Shown here piece after piece: positions 1 through 9,584 of a stretch of DNA of 64,000 bases. The translations under genes were made by a program, and so were the position numbers. The stretch comes from Gemmatimonadaceae bacterium. Its GTDB lineage: Bacteria > Gemmatimonadota > Gemmatimonadetes > Gemmatimonadales > Gemmatimonadaceae. Numbering within the stretch: the first letter of the stretch is position 1; each line of letters opens with the position of its first letter. The DNA lies in contig JADZAN010000032.1 of NCBI GenBank assembly GCA_020852815.1, forward strand, positions 1-64,000. Direction: 5' to 3'. The notes below the pieces were generated by a model that did no database searches, had not been told where the DNA came from, and was given only the letters and a program-made list of their open reading frames with translations.

Positions 1-172
1 CGCACTGTACGTGACATAGGCGACCGGCTCCGTCGTGTTGTGGCTCTGGTCCGTCGGCTCGTCCGGCGGCGTAACCCACGTTACCACGACCGCGAGCCGG
101 TCGCTTCATTCTGACTGACCCCAATTTTGGAGGAGCCCATTTGGGGGGCGGGGGCTGGTTGCGGGCGCGGCG

Positions 173-295
173 CTAGGTCGCGCACTCGGCGCCGAATCGG
201 TCGGGCTCGTAACCGCTTCCTGGGCACTGACAACGGGGCTTCCGCCCTATGATGCGGCGCGCGCGACGAGCTGGAGGGCGGAGGTGCGGGGTGGC
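173..295 (-). pseudogene. Decayed duplicate of the 3' end of the deacetylase gene
   Basis: Read on the minus strand, this piece ends in SGYEPDRFGAECAT and a stop. The intact neighbour has EGGYAPDRLGAACVT near its C-terminus (residues 288-302). The DNA match runs over roughly 120 bases around CGGCGCCGAATCGGTCGGG, and the flanking repeat ATTTGGGGGG is also shared, so an original duplicated block of about 160-180 bp is likely. The copy lacks the catalytic part and has no start codon of its own in a sensible place. It is inferred to be a non-coding remnant. Confidence 0.55.
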
Positions 296-316
296 CGCCC
301 ATAGTCCCGCAACATC

Positions 317-359
317 GGGGTCAGAGTCACCGAGAATTTGGTTCGCTGACTCTGACCCC
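317..359. repeat. REP-like inverted repeat (13-bp arms)
   Basis: GGGGTCAGAGTCA (317-329) pairs perfectly with TGACTCTGACCCC (347-359) across a 17-base loop. Palindromes with this GGGTCAGAGTCA core are familiar from other bacteria, often near REP-associated (Y1) transposase genes; no such gene is visible in the window. It lies just downstream of the deacetylase gene and may also act as a transcription stop. Confidence 0.6.
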
Positions 360-403
360 AATCTGGATGTGACCCCGATTTGGATGACCTCGATTTGGGG
401 GGG

Positions 404-1330
404 CTAGAGGAGGGCGCGGAGGTGGGTGACGCAGGCGGCGCCGAGTCGGTCGGGGGCGTAGCCGCCCTCGAGCGCGCTGACGAGGCGGCCTCCGCACCAT
501 GCGGCGGCGCGCTCTACGAGCTGGCGGGTGAGCGCGTCGACATGCTCGTGCTCGAGGGTGAAGCCGCCCAGGGGATCGCCGTTGAGGGAGTCGAAGCCGG
601 CGGAGACGAGGATGAGGTCGGGGATCCAGGAGGTCGTCGCGGCGTCGACGGCGCGCGTGAGGGCGTCGACGTAGCGCTGGGCGGGGAGACCGGGGGGCAT
701 GGGGACGTTCCAGACGGAACCGTGCGGGCCGCGGTCCTCGGCGGGGCCGGTGCCGGGGTACCAGGGCCACTGGTGCATGGAGACGAAATGGATGTCAGGC
801 TCCTGCTCCACCAGGGCCTGCGTCCCGTTGCCATGGTGCACGTCCCAGTCGATGATGAGGACGCGCCGTGCGCCATGCCGCATCCGTGCGTAGTGCGCAG
901 CAATGGCGACGTTGCCGAAGAGGCAGAAGCCCATGGCGCGAGCGCGCAGCGCGTGATGTCCCGGCGGGCGCACGGCGGCGAAGCTGCGCAGCACGCGCCC
1001 CTCGAACGCCAGGTCGACGCCATCGAGCACGGCGCCGCATGCGGCGCGCGCAGCGTCGCACGATCCCTCGCTGGCCACGGTGTCGGCGTCGAGGTGCCCG
1101 CCGCCGCCAGTTGCAACCGCTGCGGCATGCGCGATGTAGGCCGAGTCGTGCACGATGGCCAGTTCCTCCACCGTGGCGTGCCGCGCCTCGAGATGCTCGA
1201 GCGCCTGATAGAGGTCGAAGTCGTTGCGCAGCGCGCGCGGGATGGCACGCAGGCGGCCGACGTGCTCGGGGTGACTCCACCCGGTATCGTGTCGGCCGCA
1301 GTCGGCATGGCTGATGTAGGCGACGGTCAT
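404..1330 (-). CDS. Histone deacetylase-family (acetylpolyamine/AcuC-like) amidohydrolase
   Basis: Zn-dependent deacetylase of the arginase/deacetylase fold, 308 residues, about the usual size. Family hallmarks are all present: GHH at 124-126, the zinc-site DWDVHHGNGT at 161-170, SAGFD with Asp247 and the terminal EGGY at 288-291. Bacterial members deacetylate acetylated lysines or polyamines; the substrate cannot be read from sequence. The start at 1330 was chosen over an in-frame ATG at 1360 because it makes an ATGA overlap with the stop of the upstream gene, as elsewhere in this operon. No signal peptide, so cytoplasmic. It is the last gene of a MoxR/BatA-type operon. Confidence 0.85.
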   Translation of the reverse strand: MTVAYISHADCGRHDTGWSHPEHVGRLRAIPRALRNDFDLYQALEHLEARHATVEELAIVHDSAYIAHAAAVATGGGGHLDADTVASEGSCDAARAACGAVLDGVDLAFEGRVLRSFAAVRPPGHHALRARAMGFCLFGNVAIAAHYARMRHGARRVLIIDWDVHHGNGTQALVEQEPDIHFVSMHQWPWYPGTGPAEDRGPHGSVWNVPMPPGLPAQRYVDALTRAVDAATTSWIPDLILVSAGFDSLNGDPLGGFTLEHEHVDALTRQLVERAAAWCGGRLVSALEGGYAPDRLGAACVTHLRALL

Positions 1331-2841
1331 CGGGCTCCGCGCAGTCGGCGTGACGACCACTCAACGAGGAGTGCGGTGAGGAAGATGGCGAAGAGGAGTG
1401 CATCCCAGGGCGTGGTTCCCTGCGCGCCGTGCGTCGCCGACGCGCCGGCGCCTGGGCGCCCGAGCGCGGAGACGAGGGCGGCGTAGGGCGCCTCGTCGAC
1501 GACGGGCGCCTCCGCCAGCTGCACGAGGGGCGCGTAGGCGACGGACGAGACGAGCGATGACCACCACGCGCGGTGCGCCGCGGGGGCCTCGTCGTCGCCG
1601 GCCATGCGCCAACGCCAGGTGTCGTCATAGCCGACGAGGATGGCGCGACCGGCCTCGACGCGCGCGGCAACGACGCGCGCCTCGCGACCGGTGCGGTCGA
1701 GGACGACGGCGTCGCGCTCGATGGCGGAGAGCGCCACGCCATCCAGGGCGCGCCGCGGCGCATCCGATGCCAGGGCGCCGAGGCGCGGCGTCACGAGCGC
1801 ACCCAGACGAGCGGGGAGGAGTGCGGCGATGGCGGGGATGGACGCCGCGCCCCGCGCCACGATGACGCCGCCGCCGCTGCGGACAAAGCGGGCGATCGCC
1901 GGTGCATAGGGCGCGGCGGTCCTGTCGAGCGCGATGACGGCGGCGTAGTGCGCCGTGTCGATGACGAAGGCACTCCCCTGCCTAACGTCTACGTTGGGAG
2001 CGACGCGGAAGCGCGCATCGACGCCCCACCCCGCCTCCTCCAGGGCGGCGGCGACGAACTTCCCTTCCCAACTCGCGTTGGCGACGACGAGCACCGGGCG
2101 CAGCAGGAGCGAGTCACGGGCGGCGCTCGACGCCTCGCCGACCTCGCCTTGCGCACGCACCACGCCGTCGAGCATGGCGTCGATGGTGCGCACGCCTCCG
2201 ACGGCAACGCGCGCGGAGTCGAGCGTCCCCGCTTCGTCGCGCACGCGGAGCACGACGTCAGGCGCCGCCAGCGCCACGACGCGCGCGCGGCCGCGCGGGT
2301 CGGCCACGGGCTCGACGAGCGCGGCGATAGCGCCGGCGGCGGCATGGGTGGCTTGGGCCGCGTCGGTGGCGGCCGCAGCGACGGTAGCGTCGCTGGCAGA
2401 TGCGACGCCAGCGCCCGTCGCAGTAGTTGCAGTTGCAGCTGCCGCCGTCCTCCGCCACGTAACGCGTGCACCAGCGTCCGCCAAGGCACGGGCCCACTCG
2501 CGCTCGCGCCGCCCCGGGATCGAGTCGAGCGTGAGCTCGAGCGCGGCCGGCCCGTCATCGGTCGCGCGTGCAAGCGCCTCGGGGAGCGCGCGGGTGCTCG
2601 CCACCACGAGGGCGCCGCGCCGATCTCGCGCGCCGTCATCGAGTGGACGCCACGCCCGCCACACCAGCACACCTAACGCCACCAGCGCCGCCCCCCGCGC
2701 CACACGCTCCCGCCGGGACGCGCGCACCATCCGCGGCGCGTCCACCACCCGCGGCGCGTCCACCACTCGCGGTGCGCGCTCCATGCGCGGCGAACGCCCG
2801 CGCCCCGCCATCGGCGACTCGTCGTCAGCGGGTGAGCGCAT
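1327..2841 (-). CDS. Membrane protein with glutamine-amidotransferase-like domain, BatA-operon type
   Basis: 504 residues. A short basic N-terminus contains a repeated APRVVD unit, then one membrane segment (about residues 48-64), a long periplasmic-type region with an Ala/Thr-rich low-complexity stretch (about 135-170), and a second membrane segment close to the C-terminus (WDALLFAIFLTALLVEW). Such two-anchor proteins with a class-I-GATase-like fold are common beside BatA and DUF58 genes; no catalytic triad is evident. The start at 2841 overlaps the upstream gene by 17 bases; a later ATG at 2811 is an alternative. The stop overlaps the deacetylase start (ATGA). Exact function unknown. Confidence 0.65.
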   Translation of the reverse strand: MRSPADDESPMAGRGRSPRMERAPRVVDAPRVVDAPRMVRASRRERVARGAALVALGVLVWRAWRPLDDGARDRRGALVVASTRALPEALARATDDGPAALELTLDSIPGRREREWARALADAGARVTWRRTAAAATATTATGAGVASASDATVAAAATDAAQATHAAAGAIAALVEPVADPRGRARVVALAAPDVVLRVRDEAGTLDSARVAVGGVRTIDAMLDGVVRAQGEVGEASSAARDSLLLRPVLVVANASWEGKFVAAALEEAGWGVDARFRVAPNVDVRQGSAFVIDTAHYAAVIALDRTAAPYAPAIARFVRSGGGVIVARGAASIPAIAALLPARLGALVTPRLGALASDAPRRALDGVALSAIERDAVVLDRTGREARVVAARVEAGRAILVGYDDTWRWRMAGDDEAPAAHRAWWSSLVSSVAYAPLVQLAEAPVVDEAPYAALVSALGRPGAGASATHGAQGTTPWDALLFAIFLTALLVEWSSRRLRGAR

Positions 2842-3448
2842 AGACCACCAGATTCACGGCAAAGCGCGTGTTGTCCACCGAGAAGAAGCGCTTGTTGTCG
2901 GGATGATAGTTCCACTCCGACGAGTAGTCCTTGTTGCTGTAGAGGACGGCGATACGGCCGCCGCGCAGTGCCGCCATGAGGTACGGATGCACGAGGTTGT
3001 CGCCCCACCCGTTCAGCTCGTGCGAGGTGTTGGGCGGGCCGTCCTCGAAGCGGAAGAAGGCGGAGTAGAGCGGATGCGTATTGGGGAGCTTGGCCAGCTT
3101 CCCCGCCGCCGCCTGCAACGCCTCCGTGGCGGTCTTGTGGAACATGCCGTCGACGTCGTGGTTGTGATCGTCGACGAAGAGGAGCCCGCCGCGCTCGAGA
3201 TAGCGCTCGAGCATGCGCCGCTCCTGCGACGTGAAGCGGACGGGAAGGTGCCCCGTCAGGTACAACAACGGATACTGCAGCACCGCCTCCGAGCCGAGCG
3301 GGACGACGGCGCCCGACGGGGCCACGTCGATCTCGGTGTAGCGGGCGATCGAGTCGATGATGTTGGCCGGGACGAGCGGCGCCGAGTCCCAGTCGCCGGA
3401 CTCGTACTGCGCGGTGGCGAAGGTGAAGGCGGGGGTGCGGGCGCTCAT
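2825..3448 (-). CDS. DUF4159-type protein
   Basis: 207-residue soluble protein starting MSARTPAFTF. Features typical of DUF4159 are a central GGLLFVDDHNHDVDG stretch, predicted Rossmann-like strands and a C-terminal HPDNKRFFSVDNTRFAVNLVVYALTR-like block (NKRFFSV and NTRFAVNL). DUF4159 proteins sit in BatA/MoxR clusters and resemble the GATase-like flavodoxin fold; their role is not established. The start at 3448 was chosen because it makes an ATGA overlap with the preceding gene; the longer upstream frame is arginine-rich antisense-type sequence and unlikely to be translated. Confidence 0.75.
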   Translation of the reverse strand: MSARTPAFTFATAQYESGDWDSAPLVPANIIDSIARYTEIDVAPSGAVVPLGSEAVLQYPLLYLTGHLPVRFTSQERRMLERYLERGGLLFVDDHNHDVDGMFHKTATEALQAAAGKLAKLPNTHPLYSAFFRFEDGPPNTSHELNGWGDNLVHPYLMAALRGGRIAVLYSNKDYSSEWNYHPDNKRFFSVDNTRFAVNLVVYALTR

Positions 3449-5535
3449 CGCACGCCTCCCCAGGGTGGGATCGAATCGCCGGTGACCATGGCGTCGTCGA
3501 GCGCACGGCGTGCGCGGAGGAGCGAGGCGGTCGCGTCGCGGGCGCTGCGCAACTCGGCGATGGCGGCTTCGAGCGCCGAGGCGGCGGCCGGGCGCGCGTC
3601 GGCCACCGCCAGGCGCAAGATGATGAGAGAGTCGACCGCCGCGGCGCCGTCGTTCGGCAGGAGGGCGAGGGCGCGGGCGAAGCGTTGCAGCTGCGGCCGC
3701 CGGCTTCCCGCCGACGCCGCCCGTGGCGTGCGCGGCGACGGGTCGCCGGTCCCCTTCCCCGCCAGGCGCACGCGCGCCAGGTCGACCACCACGCGCGGCG
3801 GCGCACCGCGGAGGTAGAGCCGCTCGGCGGCGCGGGCGCGCTGGATGGCGGCGAGCGCGGCATACATCGGCTTGATGGCGCGCCGCGGCTCGCCGCCGTC
3901 GAGGGCGCGCCCGGCGTCCCACATGGCGTTGTAGGCCTCGAGCATTGGGCGGTTGATGGCCAGCACCGGCGTCTCGTCGTGCTCGAAGTCGATCGCGTTT
4001 CCCGCTCCCTGCGTGGCGCGCTCGGCGGCCTGGAGGAGCTGCTCGGGGGTGAGCGGGGCACTGCCTAACTGTTCGGTGTCGGCGTGACCGTGGCCGTCGC
4101 CATGGAAGTGCTCGCCGTCGGGCTCGCCCCCCAGCCGGGCAAAGATGATGTCGCTCACCTGCCGCCTGAGCCGCGCCTGGTCGCGCCCGATCCGGCGCGA
4201 CTCGGCGACCAGGTCGGGGCGCGGGAGTCGCGGGGCGCGCTTGAGCAACGCCTCGGTGAGCATGATGAGCATGCGCTGCGAGATGACCGACTTGTCGGCA
4301 TCGGGGGGCGGGGCCTGCTCGACGGCCACCGAGTCGTACTCGCCGAGTCGCGCCACGCGAATCGTGCGCGACTCGGAGGTCCCCACGCCCGGCCCGGAGA
4401 CGCTGTTGCGATCGACGGCGACCGCCCGCACGTGCACCACGTCGCCGGGTGCGAGGGCGAGCGACTCCAGGGAGAGCGATGAACGCAGCGGCGCATCGCG
4501 TCCAACGCCGAGCGGTAGCGTGCCTAACGTCCCCGACTTGAAGGTGAAGCGTTCACCTTCACCGGAACTCACGATGTACTCGAAGCGCGCGCTGGCGAGC
4601 GCCAGGTCGTCGTGCAGGTCGGCGGCGAGCGCGATCGAACCGGTGCTGACGCGGAGGACAGTATCGCGCGCGGGGAGGCGCAGGGTGACCGTCGGCGCGG
4701 AGTCGATCAGCGGTTCGAGGGCGATGAGTCGTGCGTCGCCGCCGGTGCGCTCGATGCGGAGGAGCGATCGTGCGCTGTCGCTGCGGAACTCGGCGCTCCA
4801 CCGATCGTCATTGCCCGACGTCGCGATCGAGCGAGCATCGCGCGTGACGCGCGTGGACGAAGCCGCGCCGCGCCCCTGCACGGTGACGACGCTCCCGGGA
4901 TAGGCGCGCACCATGGCCGGCGACTCAAGGCGCACGGCGGGGAGGGCGGTGTAACCGGGGGGGCGTATGGTGACAAGGACCGCGCCTAACGGGGCGGCGT
5001 GCGACGATGCGGCACCGGCGCCAAGACCGGTGCGCCGATCGACGCCGGTATGCGCAGGCGACGCTGGGGTGAGGGCGAAGGCGACGGCGCCGACGGCGGC
5101 GATGATGATCGGCCAGAGCAGCGCGCGTCGCACGGCGCGCCACGCCGGCGCTTCCCAGTCGGCGGCGCGCACCGCGCGTTCGAGGTAGCCGGCCGACAAT
5201 GGCGGTGGTGCCTCGTCGACGGTGGTGACGAGGGCGTAGCGCAGCGCCGGTGTGTGTTCCTCGAGCCAGAGTGCGGTGCGCTGCGCCGACAGGCGCACGA
5301 CGGCCGACCGCATCCAGCTCCAGGCCGCGGTGCCCACGGCGGCCACGAGGGCCCAGGCGGCGACGCCGGATGGCGATCCCCCAACGATGCGCAGCGCTGC
5401 CGCCACCAGGAGCCCCGCGCCACTGGCGAGGAGCGCGGCGCGCAGCGATGCGGCGAGCAGGAGAAGACGCCTCCATTGCGAAACACGTCCGCGCGCCGCC
5501 GTCAGGGTGACGTCCTCGCCAGGAAACGCCGTCAT
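3445..5535 (-). CDS. Large membrane-anchored protein with coiled-coil C-terminus (DUF4175-like)
   Basis: 696 residues from MTAFPGEDVT. Two to three membrane segments lie near residues 30-80 and about 150-170, followed by a long periplasmic-type beta-rich region (about 200-440) and a helical C-terminal third rich in Arg, Ala and Glu. A histidine-rich DGEHFHGDGHGHADTEQ stretch sits at about residue 515. Layout and context fit the DUF4175-like proteins found in BatA clusters; I cannot identify an enzymatic motif. Start 5535 gives an ATGA overlap with the upstream gene, and its stop overlaps the DUF4159 start in the same way, implying coupled translation. Confidence 0.65.
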   Translation of the reverse strand: MTAFPGEDVTLTAARGRVSQWRRLLLLAASLRAALLASGAGLLVAAALRIVGGSPSGVAAWALVAAVGTAAWSWMRSAVVRLSAQRTALWLEEHTPALRYALVTTVDEAPPPLSAGYLERAVRAADWEAPAWRAVRRALLWPIIIAAVGAVAFALTPASPAHTGVDRRTGLGAGAASSHAAPLGAVLVTIRPPGYTALPAVRLESPAMVRAYPGSVVTVQGRGAASSTRVTRDARSIATSGNDDRWSAEFRSDSARSLLRIERTGGDARLIALEPLIDSAPTVTLRLPARDTVLRVSTGSIALAADLHDDLALASARFEYIVSSGEGERFTFKSGTLGTLPLGVGRDAPLRSSLSLESLALAPGDVVHVRAVAVDRNSVSGPGVGTSESRTIRVARLGEYDSVAVEQAPPPDADKSVISQRMLIMLTEALLKRAPRLPRPDLVAESRRIGRDQARLRRQVSDIIFARLGGEPDGEHFHGDGHGHADTEQLGSAPLTPEQLLQAAERATQGAGNAIDFEHDETPVLAINRPMLEAYNAMWDAGRALDGGEPRRAIKPMYAALAAIQRARAAERLYLRGAPPRVVVDLARVRLAGKGTGDPSPRTPRAASAGSRRPQLQRFARALALLPNDGAAAVDSLIILRLAVADARPAAASALEAAIAELRSARDATASLLRARRALDDAMVTGDSIPPWGGVR

Positions 5536-6917
5536 GCCGCCTCCGAGGTGGCGGTGGCGCTGCGCGGTTCGGCATCGGCGTCCGGGGCGCGTCGGCGTCG
5601 CATCCACCACTCGGCCGCCAGCAGCAAAGCGACGACCGCGAGCAGCCACCGCTGCGCCTCGCGCCCCTGTTCGGCCTCGGCGACTAGCGTGCGTCGGGCG
5701 GTGCGCGAGTCGGCTGGTTCACGCGCAGGATGCATGGCCCAGTTAGCGAGCCGAGCGCTGTCGACCACGGTCATGGCGCCACCGCCGCACGGCGCCGCGA
5801 GCTCGCGGAGGGCCGCGCGGAGCGACGTGGAGAGCGCGGCGTCACCTGACGTCGAGAGGGCGACCCCTATCGTACGAATGCATCCCGCGCCGAGCGTCGA
5901 CTCGAGGGCGGCGGGCGCGCCATCGCCCCAGCGCGCGATGACGCTGGCGATCGGTGGCGCATTGCCCCGGGACGAACCCTCATCCGGGACAGCGCCGCCG
6001 ACTGCGATTGCGGCGAAGCGGGCGATGGTCGTGCGGTCGCCTAACGTGAGAGCACGTGGCGTGAAGGCCGACGCGGGGAGGGTGAGTCGCGGCCAATGGA
6101 TGACGATACCTCCCTGGCGCGCGGCAGCGGAGTCGGCGGCGGTGATGGCGTCGCGCACGATGCGCGTGCGGCGCGAGGCGACGCCGGCACTCGGAATGGC
6201 GAGGGCGAGCGCGGCGTCGACAGGATCGCGCAGCGACTCGGGGGCGCCCGCGGCGCCCGAGATGCCGACGTCATCGCTCATGCGCGCTGTCGCCATGGAA
6301 TCGGTGACGGCGGCGACGCGCATGGTGCGGACGGGACCGTCCCATCGCGCCCGCACCGCGTCCATCGACGCGTCCCAGCTCTCGGTGGCGAAGGGAGAGA
6401 TGACGACCAGTTCGACGCGCTCGTGCGTTGGCGCGAGGCGTCTTGCTTCGCGAATGGCGACGATGAGGCCGGCGCCGAGTGACCCGCGGACCATCGCGAC
6501 ATCACCGAGGACGGTGTCGGGGAGGACGCGCGCGGTGGAGTCGACGCGGACGCGGACTACGGTGGCGGCGCCGGCAGCGGCGGTGCGCGCGCTGTCGGTC
6601 ACCTCGCGCGCGCTGGCCACGCGGCGTGCGGCGTCGAGGACGAGGACGCGGGCCACGCCGCGCCGTGCGGGGTGCCACGACGGACGGGCCAGGGCGAGCC
6701 CCGCCAGGAGCAATGCGGCGACGCGCAGGAAGAGGAGGACCACGTCGCGCAGTTGCACGGTGCGCGAGAGGGCGCGCGTGGACGCGGCGGGGGCAAAGCG
6801 CGCCGTGGGAAGCAGGCGCGGCGCGGGGCGCCGCCAGGCCAGCAGGTGCAACGCGACGACGACGCCGGCGGCAAGGGCGGCGCCAAGGAGGAAGAGGGGG
6901 GCGGCGAGTATCGGCAC
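5532..6917 (-). CDS. BatA-type (aerotolerance) membrane protein
   Basis: 461 residues. The N-terminus has the BatA N-terminal domain layout: a first membrane segment (residues 5-25), the LHLLAWRRPAPRLLPTARF motif just after it, and a second segment at about 60-78 followed by ALARP. A von Willebrand-like or GATase-like soluble region follows and a last membrane segment (LLAVVALLLAAEWWMRRR) lies near the C-terminus. BatA proteins work with MoxR ATPases, DUF58 proteins and other Bat proteins in envelope-stress or complex-assembly roles. It starts 3 bases after the DUF58 gene and overlaps the next gene by 4. Confidence 0.75.
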   Translation of the reverse strand: MPILAAPLFLLGAALAAGVVVALHLLAWRRPAPRLLPTARFAPAASTRALSRTVQLRDVVLLFLRVAALLLAGLALARPSWHPARRGVARVLVLDAARRVASAREVTDSARTAAAGAATVVRVRVDSTARVLPDTVLGDVAMVRGSLGAGLIVAIREARRLAPTHERVELVVISPFATESWDASMDAVRARWDGPVRTMRVAAVTDSMATARMSDDVGISGAAGAPESLRDPVDAALALAIPSAGVASRRTRIVRDAITAADSAAARQGGIVIHWPRLTLPASAFTPRALTLGDRTTIARFAAIAVGGAVPDEGSSRGNAPPIASVIARWGDGAPAALESTLGAGCIRTIGVALSTSGDAALSTSLRAALRELAAPCGGGAMTVVDSARLANWAMHPAREPADSRTARRTLVAEAEQGREAQRWLLAVVALLLAAEWWMRRRRAPDADAEPRSATATSEAA

Positions 6918-6920
6918 CGC

Positions 6921-7889
6921 TCAGCGATCGCCGAGGCGGGACTCGAGCGGCGGAAGCGGCGCGCCGCCGCGCCTAACGTCTCCCCCGTGTCCGCCATCGC
7001 CCAGCGCATCCCCTTCGCCCGAGCGCCTCCCCGCCCCCGTCGCCACCCCCCGCACGACGAGCGCCGCATCATCCTCCGCCTGCACCTGCCGGTAGCTCGC
7101 CCCCGCCAGTCGCCAGGCGCGCGCGGTGGCCGAACGCCACTCGGCGAAGCGGGCGCGGTAGGCGGCGCGCCCTGCCGCGTCCAGCGGGCGCTCGATGGTG
7201 TCGTCTTCCGGATCGACCGCCAGGGCGAGCGCCGGGGGCGGCTCGAGTTCGTCGCGCGACACCACGTGCACCACGTGCACATCACCGCCGGCGTGGGCGC
7301 GCGCGGCGGCGGCCCCGCGCAGAGCCTCCTCATCGCCCAGCAAGTCGCTCACGACCACGAGCCGGGCGCGCACGGGGACGGCGAGGAGCGCCGGCGCCAG
7401 GGCGTGCGCGCCGGCCGGCGTGGCACTGCCTAACGCGGAGACCAGCTCGACGAGGACGTCGGCGCGGGTGCGGGCGCGCACGTGCACGAGGCCGCGCGCG
7501 GCGGCGATGACGGCGCCGACCGGATCGCCCGAACGCTGGGCAACGGCGGCGATCCCCACGGCGAGCGCGCGCGCCATCCACCACTTGGCGTGCGACGCCT
7601 CGGGAAAGGCCATCGACGCCGAGGCGTCGATGACGAACCAGGTGGGGTGCACCGCGCGGTCGTCCGAAAGGCGCGTAAAGGCGCGATCGCTGCGGGCGAG
7701 GAGCTTCCAGTCGAGCTGGCGCGGATCGTCACCCTGGCGATAGAGGCGGTACTCGCTGAGTTCGGGGGCGCGCCCGCGCAGGCGGGAGAGATGTGCGCCG
7801 GTGTGCGTCCCGCTCACGCGGCGTCGCGCCGGCCAGGTGAGCCCGCGCACGGCATCGAGGATGGGGCCGTACTCGCGCGGGATCGACAT
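6921..7889 (-). CDS. DUF58 / von Willebrand A-like protein
   Basis: 322 residues, cytoplasmic. The DUF58 signature is clear: an N-terminal YRLYRQGDDPRQLDWKLLAR-type stretch (DDPRQLDWK at about 58-66) and a MIDAS-like DASASM (about residues 89-94) in the vWA fold. DUF58 genes nearly always follow a MoxR ATPase gene, as here, and the pair is thought to act as chaperone and client adaptor. The 151-base gap to moxR carries a G-run/C-run tract. The downstream BatA-like gene begins only a few bases after the stop. Confidence 0.85.
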   Translation of the reverse strand: MSIPREYGPILDAVRGLTWPARRRVSGTHTGAHLSRLRGRAPELSEYRLYRQGDDPRQLDWKLLARSDRAFTRLSDDRAVHPTWFVIDASASMAFPEASHAKWWMARALAVGIAAVAQRSGDPVGAVIAAARGLVHVRARTRADVLVELVSALGSATPAGAHALAPALLAVPVRARLVVVSDLLGDEEALRGAAAARAHAGGDVHVVHVVSRDELEPPPALALAVDPEDDTIERPLDAAGRAAYRARFAEWRSATARAWRLAGASYRQVQAEDDAALVVRGVATGAGRRSGEGDALGDGGHGGDVRRGGAPLPPLESRLGDR

Positions 7890-7939
7890 GGGCGATCAGC
7901 GGGGGTTGACGCGAGCGGCGACTCTGGGGTGGGCGACGC

Positions 7940-7992
7940 GGCGGACGCGGGGGGCCCCCCCCAACAACAACATCCACCCGCCCCCCCACATC
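7940..7992. repeat. G-run/C-run tract in the moxR-DUF58 gap
   Basis: About 6 G followed directly by 8 C, then AACAACAACATCCACCCG and a second C run. On the minus (transcribed) strand this is a G-run-rich leader 50-100 bases before the DUF58 start, able in principle to form a hairpin or G-quadruplex. A similar element lies at 52106-52144. Confidence 0.5.
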
Positions 7993-8040
7993 TCCCTCAC
8001 CATTTCCTTCCGCATCGTACCCGTTCCACCGCAGCCGACG

Positions 8041-9156
<1,116 letters not shown>

Positions 9157-9174
9157 CCGTGCCTAACGTGTGGC

Positions 9175-9234
9175 CACCTGCGACGCGACGCAGGTGCGGT
9201 CATCGCACCGCAGCGGCGGCAATCGTACCGCCGC
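9175..9234. terminator. Two hairpins between the ubiquitin-like gene and moxR
   Basis: CACCTGCG (9175-9182) pairs with CGCAGGTG (9189-9196), and GCGGCGG (9213-9219) pairs with CCGCCGC (9228-9234). They lie directly after the stop of the small gene at 9240. They may stop its transcript and separate it from the moxR operon, though no U-run is present. Confidence 0.4.
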
Positions 9235-9239
9235 GGCAG

Positions 9240-9584
9240 CTACCGCACCGGGCGACGCCGACGGCTCGTGATGAGGAAAATAGATCCATCCGTGCCCCCC
9301 GCCTCGCTGATCGACGCGCCCTCGTTGAGCACCTCGATCCCCGCGAGCTTCACCACATACCCGGCCACGTTCGCGGCATCGTCGGGCACGAGCGCCTGCA
9401 GCGCACGCGCCTTCACCACCGACACCGGGGTGTCGGCCGGCGCGTCGATGCGAACCGTATCCCACACCTCGGCCACCGTCACCCGCACCGTGATGACCGG
9501 CTCGTTTCCCGTGCCCAGCCGGATCACCCCGGGACGGGAGCGGAGCTGCGCCGTGAACGGAACCGATGTCGACGCGGCGCTCAT
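9240..9584 (-). CDS. Small predicted beta-grasp (ubiquitin-like) protein
   Basis: 114 residues, not matched to a named family from memory. The order of segments reads like ubiquitin: two N-terminal strands (VITVRVTVAEVW, VRIDAPADTP), a helix (VSVVKARALQALV), strands GYVVKLAG and EVLNEG, then a SISEAGGTDGS turn and a last strand IFLI. It ends in SRRRRPVR, with no C-terminal diglycine. YukD/EsaB-type ubiquitin-like proteins have this shape. The start overlaps the stop of the preceding 95-residue gene (ATGA), so the two are probably made together. Function unknown. Confidence 0.6.
   Translation of the reverse strand: MSAASTSVPFTAQLRSRPGVIRLGTGNEPVITVRVTVAEVWDTVRIDAPADTPVSVVKARALQALVPDDAANVAGYVVKLAGIEVLNEGASISEAGGTDGSIFLITSRRRRPVR

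Larger units (their letters stand above)
1..403. other. Gene-poor left edge with REP-like repeats
   Basis: No convincing intact gene is visible here. The stretch holds short related direct repeats of the form CCCCAATTTTGG, CCCCAATCTGG, CCCCGATTTGG and CCTCGATTTGG (about 119-130, 356-366, 372-382 and 387-397), a 13-bp inverted repeat (317-359), and a degenerate copy of the 3' end of the neighbouring deacetylase gene (173-295). A frame open from base 1 to the stop at 112-114 (plus strand), and another on the minus strand, are too short to assign. Confidence 0.6.

Noticed and set aside
1-114. An open frame from base 1 to TGA at 112-114 (plus), and an alternative minus-strand frame rich in Thr/Val
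   Set aside because: Too short and without family motif; two competing frames are open, so neither is supported.
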